Shown here: positions 7,537 to 13,026 of the stretch, piece by piece
Numbering within the stretch: the stretch's first letter is position 1
Layout of the letters: each line of letters opens with the position of its first letter
Source: an uncultured Candidatus Saccharibacteria bacterium
GTDB taxonomy: Bacteria; Patescibacteriota; Saccharimonadia; Saccharimonadales; Saccharimonadaceae
Assembly (NCBI GenBank): GCA_948571325.1
Contig: CAOZKB010000010.1
Location: 1-22,319, forward strand
Length of the DNA: 22,319 nt
Reading direction: 5' to 3'
Translations under genes and position numbers: made by a program
The notes under the pieces: generated by a model
What the model saw: only the letters and a program-made list of their open reading frames with translations
The model's database searches: none
What the model was told of the DNA's origin: nothing

Positions 7537-7903
7537 TTTATCTCCTCCTTTTGTTAAGGTTCTCGCCTCGATGTTCCCGGAGACGAGTGGGATTAAATAG
7601 TTACGCCGATAACACGAATCCTGAGATTTTTATCTACTAACCACCGAGTGGTCGGATTCAAAACAGCACATACGGTACTTACGCTAAAAAGCCGCCAGTA
7701 TGATATTTGTTTGATAAATAGCCTTGACAAACTCGATAATAAGTTGAGTTATTGTCAAAAATGGACATTATAAAAATGTCTCTAAACCACCGCGTAGGAA
7801 CTTCGCCAATTTAGTATTGACACTACGGAGGGTGATGGCCTTATCTGTTATCGGTCCGGAGTCTACCTCCTATCTATATGAAAGGGCAAAAAGTAGACCC
7901 CAT
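7537..7903 (-). other. Leader of about 366 nt for the first secreted protein gene
   Basis: This untranslated region contains no gene I can support. On the transcript it shows several stems: GTCTAC with GTAGAC near its 5' end (about 7861-7898); GACATT with AATGTC around TTTAT, followed by CATTTTT (about 7757-7780), which resembles an attenuator; TTGACAA..ACTC with GAGTTTGTCAA (7724-7758), an 11-bp stem with a 2-nt bulge; and ACCAC with GTGGT (about 7640-7654). It ends in AAAGGAGG. Long stable leaders are known for abundant surface-layer mRNAs; that parallel is inference. Confidence 0.5.
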
Positions 7904-7909
7904 ACTTCC

Positions 7910-7938
7910 ATTTTAGCACACATTGTTAAATTTGTCAA
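7910..7938 (-). promoter_or_regulatory. Promoter of the 4465-7536 gene
   Basis: On the minus strand: TTGACA (7938-7933), a 17-bp spacer ending TGTGC, then TAAAAT (7915-7910). The predicted start is near 7903. Confidence 0.75.
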
Positions 7939-8043
7939 TGGTTTTGGGATATTTTTGTGGATTTGGCGCGAATTTAGTCTAAAACTGCCCTTTTATGGGA
8001 CTTTGTAGTGCGAGCAGGCTGGGACTATGAGTGACTTAGATAT

Positions 8044-8067
8044 GAGAAAGGACCCCTTGCGGGGCCC
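8044..8067 (-). terminator. Terminator of the 8074-10404 gene
   Basis: On the minus strand GGGCCCC pairs with GGGGTCC around GCAA, followed by TTTCTC. It starts 7 bp after the stop codon. Confidence 0.85.
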
Positions 8068-8073
8068 TAAACT

Positions 8074-10404
8074 TTAGGCTGCGAACTGCTCGGCTGAATT
8101 GTCAGCACTTGGCGTAGATTCCGGAGTAGACTCTGGAGTAGGCTCTACCGATTCTGAGGTGGAGGACGAGGAGGATTCTGGTGAAGGCTCACTGGTGTTT
8201 TCTACCTCTGACGTTGAAACTGTGGGATTAGCTTCGGCGAGATTATTATCGATAGAAACTATCTCATTAGAGACGTCTGTCGGCGCAGGCTGAGTATTCA
8301 TCTCAGGGGCAGGCGCAGCGGGTGAAGTTTCTTGAACGGTCTGTGCCGTATCTACGGGAGTAGTCATAGTGTCGGCGGGGGCGATTTCGGAAGTGGGTTC
8401 TAACATGGAAGGAGTGGTAAAATTCTGATCAATGTACTCCTGGAGATACTCACGCGCACTATCTTCATCACCCTGGCCTTTATAAAAAGCATCCGCCATA
8501 GGATTGCCAGGAACAGTCACCTCGGTAACATTAATATTACCCGAGGGGTTAGCCACCATTACAACCTGGCCGCCGCTCTTGTAATAAAAATCACGCTGAG
8601 GACTTTGACCGTAAGCGCTATCCGGACAGATATCCTGCGGATTAGTAGCACCACCTACTTGACCAGTCCTAAAAATCAAATCAGAATGATCACCGTTAGG
8701 ATCCTTGTAATTAAACTTAACATAGGTAATTACACTGTCCTTTGGCAGCGGGCCGCTACTGCTGTTAAGATTACCGTTATACGAAGCAACTATACGATTC
8801 ATACTCATTAAATCCATCGTGCTTGTCCAGTCACCATCCTCTTGACCAGCATACTCAAGACGCTCTGTGTCGTAAAAAAGTTTGAGGCCGGTTGCGACTT
8901 TGTCGTATCCTCCAACTTGCGGAATATTAAGATCCTTGATGCAAACTGCAACGACGAGTTGACCGTTCTCCTCTGAATATTCGAGGGCAAAATTCAACCA
9001 CGATTGGTCGGATTTCACGTTGAAATATTCTTCCTTATTTAGTTCAGCCGTGGTGTAATTGTGTTTCTTATCCTCGCTAATCCAGAGCTGCGAGGTAACA
9101 TGATAGTAACCAGGATCGGTCATAGCGTCAACCGCACTACCATTAGCATCGGTAATGCCAGTAGCAATATCGCCCACAACATCCTCTGAGACAACACCAT
9201 TGAGCTGTCCTTCGATCATACCCGTAAGCGGGTTGAAGTTATACTCAACGCTAGGGGTAGCTTGACCAATGGTATAGGTTAGCGTCATATCTGGCACCGG
9301 TTTTGCACCTGCAGGCACCTCATATGAAATGTCTATGGTATATTCGCCTGCATCCGTACCTATACCGGTAATATTAGCTTTAACGCCATCGGGCAGATTT
9401 AAAGATGGATACTGTTCTTTTCCATTATACGTAAGTAATAACGCATCACCAGTTGGCAACCAGTCTGTAGTGTCATATTCAACCAACTCGGGGTCCTTAT
9501 TGTCCTCGGTTCCATCTCCAGGATTAATGGGGGTTGTGGGTGGTTCCGGAGTGGGGTCAGTAGCGCCAGGCTGATTGTCTGGCTGACTTGGCTCATCTGG
9601 CTGTTCGGGGTCGTCAGGCTGTTGGTCGGGCTGTTCGGGATCGTCTGGTTGTTCAGAGTCGTCGGGCTGCTGGTCGGGCTGGGAGCCTGGCTTAGACGGT
9701 TTAGACGTGTTATCATCATTAACTGGAGGTAATACCAGGTCCGGATTAAGATCGGGCTGACCCGACGGAAGCGTAAGGCTCGAATTAGACAGCTGAACAT
9801 CGCTAAACAAATTGCTTGCTACATTCAGACGGGCAGCTTTAGTTCCCTGTGGAACGGCTGCGATATCACAAATAAGCGAAAGGTTGCACGCATGGCCATG
9901 CGTGCAACCTGCCTCCCAGCTGGGATTTGCAAGTAATACCTTAAACTTAACATTGCCAGTTTTCTTAGCTTCAATATAGAATTTTAGCCTTTGGTTATTT
10001 CGCTGGTCAATGTCATCGGAATTGGCATTGGCAATCTGATCCTGAGCACTAATCTCAAATTCTTGATCTGTGCCAGCAACCTTCACCTTAGTGCCAATCG
10101 GCAAGGTTTGATGTACGACGCAGATGTCTGGATCGGAGAAATTGACTTGGGAAATTCGCCAGCCAAAAGACCAACCAAACTCTGTGGGTAGCACCTCAAA
10201 CTGATAAATCTCACCTTGCTCAACCTCAAGTTGGTCGGTAGATAGGCGAAGATCCTTCATAGTACTGAGAATTTGGTCGCAATCAACCGTTGCAGCCGTT
10301 ACCGGAGTGACGGAAATCATTACACAAAGCATAAACATAAAGAGAATGCTGAGGCAAAGTTGACGGGTTTTCTTTTGCTTGTTTCTAGACTTATTAATTT
10401 TCAT
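8074..10404 (-). CDS. Secreted protein, paralogue with MBG-like and cohesin-like domains
   Basis: This 776-residue protein is the second paralogue. It has a basic N-terminus and signal peptide (about 1-38), the shared domain from VDC (40-42) to VPQGTKAAR (184-192) including NPSWE, then SLTLP (209-213), a Pro/Asp/Gln-rich linker (about 228-300, repeats such as QQPDDPEQPD), an MBG-like Ig domain (about 316-385, YNGKEQYP and DAGEYTIDISYEVP), a second beta domain (385-465), a cohesin-like domain (about 467-625, LKLFYDTERLEYAG), and a Ser/Thr/Pro/Glu-rich tail ending QFAA. The middle aligns with the 1023-residue neighbour, but the zinc-knuckle block is absent. Cysteines at 167 and 173 flank the NPSWE motif and may form disulfides. 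The ribosome binding site is AAAGGAGG, 5 nt upstream. There is no sorting signal or C-terminal helix. Confidence 0.85.
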   Translation of the reverse strand: MKINKSRNKQKKTRQLCLSILFMFMLCVMISVTPVTAATVDCDQILSTMKDLRLSTDQLEVEQGEIYQFEVLPTEFGWSFGWRISQVNFSDPDICVVHQTLPIGTKVKVAGTDQEFEISAQDQIANANSDDIDQRNNQRLKFYIEAKKTGNVKFKVLLANPSWEAGCTHGHACNLSLICDIAAVPQGTKAARLNVASNLFSDVQLSNSSLTLPSGQPDLNPDLVLPPVNDDNTSKPSKPGSQPDQQPDDSEQPDDPEQPDQQPDDPEQPDEPSQPDNQPGATDPTPEPPTTPINPGDGTEDNKDPELVEYDTTDWLPTGDALLLTYNGKEQYPSLNLPDGVKANITGIGTDAGEYTIDISYEVPAGAKPVPDMTLTYTIGQATPSVEYNFNPLTGMIEGQLNGVVSEDVVGDIATGITDANGSAVDAMTDPGYYHVTSQLWISEDKKHNYTTAELNKEEYFNVKSDQSWLNFALEYSEENGQLVVAVCIKDLNIPQVGGYDKVATGLKLFYDTERLEYAGQEDGDWTSTMDLMSMNRIVASYNGNLNSSSGPLPKDSVITYVKFNYKDPNGDHSDLIFRTGQVGGATNPQDICPDSAYGQSPQRDFYYKSGGQVVMVANPSGNINVTEVTVPGNPMADAFYKGQGDEDSAREYLQEYIDQNFTTPSMLEPTSEIAPADTMTTPVDTAQTVQETSPAAPAPEMNTQPAPTDVSNEIVSIDNNLAEANPTVSTSEVENTSEPSPESSSSSTSESVEPTPESTPESTPSADNSAEQFAA

Positions 10405-10694
10405 ACTTTCCTCCTTTTGCGTATCGTTGTGAAAACTGACGGTTACGGACTTACAGGTTTGAATTAGGCTTTTTCTGAAGATAGTGAGAATTAGAATATG
10501 TGGAGTAGTGGATTTTCTGAAAAATAGATAGCGATTCTGAGAGTTGGGTTTCTAATAGAGATGATCCTTGAATAATAAAAAGAGAAATGACTCCAAAAAT
10601 TTAAGACTTAGACTTGAGAAACCGTTTGGAAACTTCTATTTTGAAAAAGTGCCTACTTCAAGACCTGAAGTAATAGGTGGGCGTTAAGGCCCAT
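10405..10694 (-). other. Leader of about 290 nt for the second secreted protein gene
   Basis: I see no gene. The 5' part of the transcript can form GGGC with GCCC, then a stem built on TTACTTCA and TGAAGTA around GGTCT, followed by GGCACTTTTT (about 10620-10690). This looks like a weak terminator very early in the leader. The rest is A/T-rich without clear structure until AAAGGAGG before the ATG. Confidence 0.45.
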
Positions 10695-10700
10695 TCTGTT

Positions 10701-10729
10701 ATGATAGCATAAATTAATAAGGATGACAA
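10701..10729 (-). promoter_or_regulatory. Promoter of the 8074-10404 gene
   Basis: On the minus strand: TTGTCA (10729-10724), a 17-bp spacer ending TATGC, then TATCAT (10706-10701). The TG-C before the -10 makes it an extended -10. Confidence 0.65.
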
Positions 10730-10799
10730 GAGCGAGAAAGTAAAATCAACTCATAGTGCGGACCAAGAGCATGTCACTTTAGCTAGTGAGTCGAGATAT

Positions 10800-10824
10800 A
10801 AAAAGAGGCTCTCCGGAGAGAGCC
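10800..10824 (-). terminator. Terminator of the 10856-12553 gene
   Basis: On the minus strand GGCTCTC pairs with GAGAGCC around TCCG, followed by TCTTTTT. It lies about 31 bp after the stop. Confidence 0.88.
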
Positions 10825-10855
10825 CTTTAAAGGAATTTCTTGCCACTTACGAACA

Positions 10856-12553
10856 TCAGGCGGCTGCGTCAATAACTGGGTCATCGTCGCTTGCAATACT
10901 TGATCCGTCAGAATCATCATCTGCTACATTATCCGCGTCGGTATCCGTATTGGCTGCCGATTCTTCGGAAGTTTTGCTCTCGTCCTGGGAGCCAACCGAC
11001 GTGTCGCCGGCGGATTCCTCCTTGATGTCGGCGTCCTCCGGGGCGCCTTCCAGGTTGTCATTATCATTAGCTTCGAGCTGTGAATTATCTGCGTGGTCAT
11101 CCTGATCATCCTGGTCAACCGCATTATCACTTGGAACAGCGACTATCTCATTTGTGCCCGGCGCTGGTACGGTTGTATCCTCAGGATTAGTAGGCAAGGC
11201 AGTTTGATCATCCGGATTGCTGCTTACCTGTTCTTCAGGGCTGACTGACTGATCGTCGCTACTAACTGTGTCCTTTCCTACTGATACATCAGCACCATCC
11301 GTAGAAGTGTTCGTCGCTACTATTTCATTGGATTCTACTGTATCTTTTACAGCATCATTCGCGACATCATCATCTACGCTGGCATCATTGGCATCATTGT
11401 CATTATCATCCGATAATACAGCCTTTTTCGCTGCTTTTGCCTTTGCTGGCGTGCTTCCTTTGGCACTACGGCTTTCAAGCTTCGGCAATGTATAAGGACT
11501 CGGATATTCTGGAAGCTCTTCGCCCGAATCACCAGATCCTGAACCGCCCGTGTTGCCTGGGTCGGTTGTGCCGCCCGTGTTACCAGTTGAATCGCCAGTA
11601 TTACCAGATCCAGATCCGCCGGTGTTGCCTGAACCACTACCAGAATCTCCTGGTGGTAAAGTTACCGGACTGTCGTAAACTGGCGGTTTTTCTGCGTTAC
11701 CAGAATCACCTGAACCGGAATTGTCCGGTGTTGACGGGTTGCTTGGATTACTCGGCGTGTTTCCGTCAGAACCAGTACCTGATCCAGATCCTGTGCCTGA
11801 GTTAGATCCACCGTTGCCACTGCCATTATCTACATCTGGCGTTTGAGACGGTTTATCTGGCGTAGGCTGAATCACTCCGGGAACATTTGGCGCCGGTTTC
11901 GGAAGCGTCAAGCTCGGCGTGTTCTGGCCAGCACTATTAGTCAATGCCTGCTGTGCTGCCGCTGCTATAGCTGCGCGTGCCTCGCGCACCGCCTCGGCCA
12001 CTCTAGCCGCCTTAGTTCCTGCCGGAACAGTCTCGGCTTTAACCTCAACCGAAACGTCTCTGTAACAGCCATCTGTGCAAGCTGCTTTCCAGCTAGGGTT
12101 AGTAATGTTGAAATCCATTTTAACACTACCGTTTGATTCACCCCATAGGATAACTGCGCCTTCGTTCTCTTTGATCTGCTTCTGCCAATCTTCGTAGCTT
12201 GGGTCGTTTTTCGCTTCCTCCGGAAGCTCTTCCACGACTTTCGCTACTTTCTCATCCGCGATCTTGACTTCGTTGATTTCGAAGCCATTTTCACCAGCAT
12301 CGTCTGATAAGCCAACGATTGTGGCTTTGCCTTTCTCAATAAGTAATCCGCCATCAAGACTTGCGTTCTCTTCTTTATCTAAACTCGTATCGACCGGTTT
12401 TACCTTGTCGACTATCGATAACATTTTGTCGCAGTCGACATTGTTTGGGGCGGCAAACAATGTCATTGGAATAGCCGTAATCGTCATAGCTGCAGCTGCA
12501 GCGACGCATGCGGCAAGCTTCGGGAGTTTCGGGAAAATTCGAATCTTCTGCAT
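10856..12553 (-). CDS. Secreted protein, short paralogue with disordered acidic tail
   Basis: This 565-residue protein is the third paralogue and the simplest. It has a signal peptide (about 1-35, Ala-rich core), the shared N-terminal domain from VDC (39-41) to VPAGTKAAR (176-184) including TNPSWK, a short Ala-rich helix-like stretch (185-204), a Gly/Ser/Pro/Asn-rich linker (about 205-355) with SLTLP, SPVTLP and SPYTLP motifs, a basic patch (about 362-378), and an Asp/Ser/Glu-rich tail to the end (DAAA). It lacks the MBG-like, cohesin-like and zinc-knuckle parts of its neighbours, so it may be the minimal form of the family. Cys 41, 159 and 163 are the main cysteines. The ribosome binding site AAAGGA is 9 nt upstream and weaker than in the other two. 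No anchor is seen. Confidence 0.85.
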   Translation of the reverse strand: MQKIRIFPKLPKLAACVAAAAAMTITAIPMTLFAAPNNVDCDKMLSIVDKVKPVDTSLDKEENASLDGGLLIEKGKATIVGLSDDAGENGFEINEVKIADEKVAKVVEELPEEAKNDPSYEDWQKQIKENEGAVILWGESNGSVKMDFNITNPSWKAACTDGCYRDVSVEVKAETVPAGTKAARVAEAVREARAAIAAAAQQALTNSAGQNTPSLTLPKPAPNVPGVIQPTPDKPSQTPDVDNGSGNGGSNSGTGSGSGTGSDGNTPSNPSNPSTPDNSGSGDSGNAEKPPVYDSPVTLPPGDSGSGSGNTGGSGSGNTGDSTGNTGGTTDPGNTGGSGSGDSGEELPEYPSPYTLPKLESRSAKGSTPAKAKAAKKAVLSDDNDNDANDASVDDDVANDAVKDTVESNEIVATNTSTDGADVSVGKDTVSSDDQSVSPEEQVSSNPDDQTALPTNPEDTTVPAPGTNEIVAVPSDNAVDQDDQDDHADNSQLEANDNDNLEGAPEDADIKEESAGDTSVGSQDESKTSEESAANTDTDADNVADDDSDGSSIASDDDPVIDAAA

Positions 12554-12802
12554 CTTATCAATTCCTTTCTTTTTAAAGAACTACTTGTCCTCTTGCTAGC
12601 TAGACGAGAGGACGGGGTACAACATAGAGACCATCTAGTCGGTAAATAACTGAACCAGCGATAAATGCCGCTGATAGGGTATAGTTTTTACCTAAGAATT
12701 TTTAAAAGTGGGATAAATTCTGATGTTGGTCTTATGTTACGAGAAACTAATTATTCATCAACTACAGCTAATGTACTGTAATATATGAAATAATAGGCTC
12801 GC
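12554..12802 (-). other. Leader of about 250 nt for the third secreted protein gene
   Basis: This is an untranslated A/T-rich leader with no gene I can support. Near the ribosome binding site the transcript can pair CGTCCTCTCGTC with the nearby GACAAG region (about 12587-12616, plus strand GTCCTC and GAGGAC). No U-run follows. Confidence 0.4.
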
Positions 12803-12808
12803 TTGTCT

Positions 12809-12837
12809 ATAATATCACAGTGAAGACGGAGTTACAA
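12809..12837 (-). promoter_or_regulatory. Promoter of the 10856-12553 gene
   Basis: On the minus strand: TTGTAA (12837-12832), a 17-bp spacer, then TATTAT (12814-12809), with TG-A just before it. The predicted start is near 12802. Confidence 0.6.
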
Positions 12838-12862
12838 GAACAGAATCTGCATCTTTAAGAAC

Positions 12863-12908
12863 CAAAATAGCGTACAGGACATGGGGGGGCAGCCTGTACG
12901 CTATTTTG
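12863..12908 (-). terminator. Perfect 16-bp hairpin, terminator of the tRNA unit
   Basis: CAAAATAGCGTACAGG (12863-12878) and its exact reverse complement (12893-12908) flank a 14-nt loop with seven G in a row on the + strand. On the minus strand the stem ends in CTATTTTG followed by GTTCTT. It lies 32 bp after the tRNA 3' end. It could work in both directions. Confidence 0.75.
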
Positions 12909-12940
12909 AGCTATTTTGGAAGTTTCCTATGTGCGGGACA

Positions 12941-13017
12941 TGGTTGCGGGAGTTGGATTTGAACCAACGACCTTTTGGTTATGAGCCAAACGAGCTACCG
13001 GGCTGCTCTATCCCGCG
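12941..13017 (-). tRNA. Initiator tRNA-Met (CAT)
   Basis: The 77-nt minus-strand sequence folds as a complete tRNA: acceptor CGCGGGA with TCCCGCA, D-arm GAGC/GCTC, anticodon loop CTCATAA, T-arm GTTGG/CCAAC with TTCAAAT, and an encoded CCA. The unpaired C1-A72 at the top of the acceptor stem is the mark of bacterial initiator tRNA. The anticodon stem TTTGG/CCAAA has only two of the usual three G-C pairs (29-31 with 39-41): position 29-41 is U-A. It has its own promoter and terminator. Confidence 0.95.
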
Positions 13018-13026
13018 CCAAAGTAA

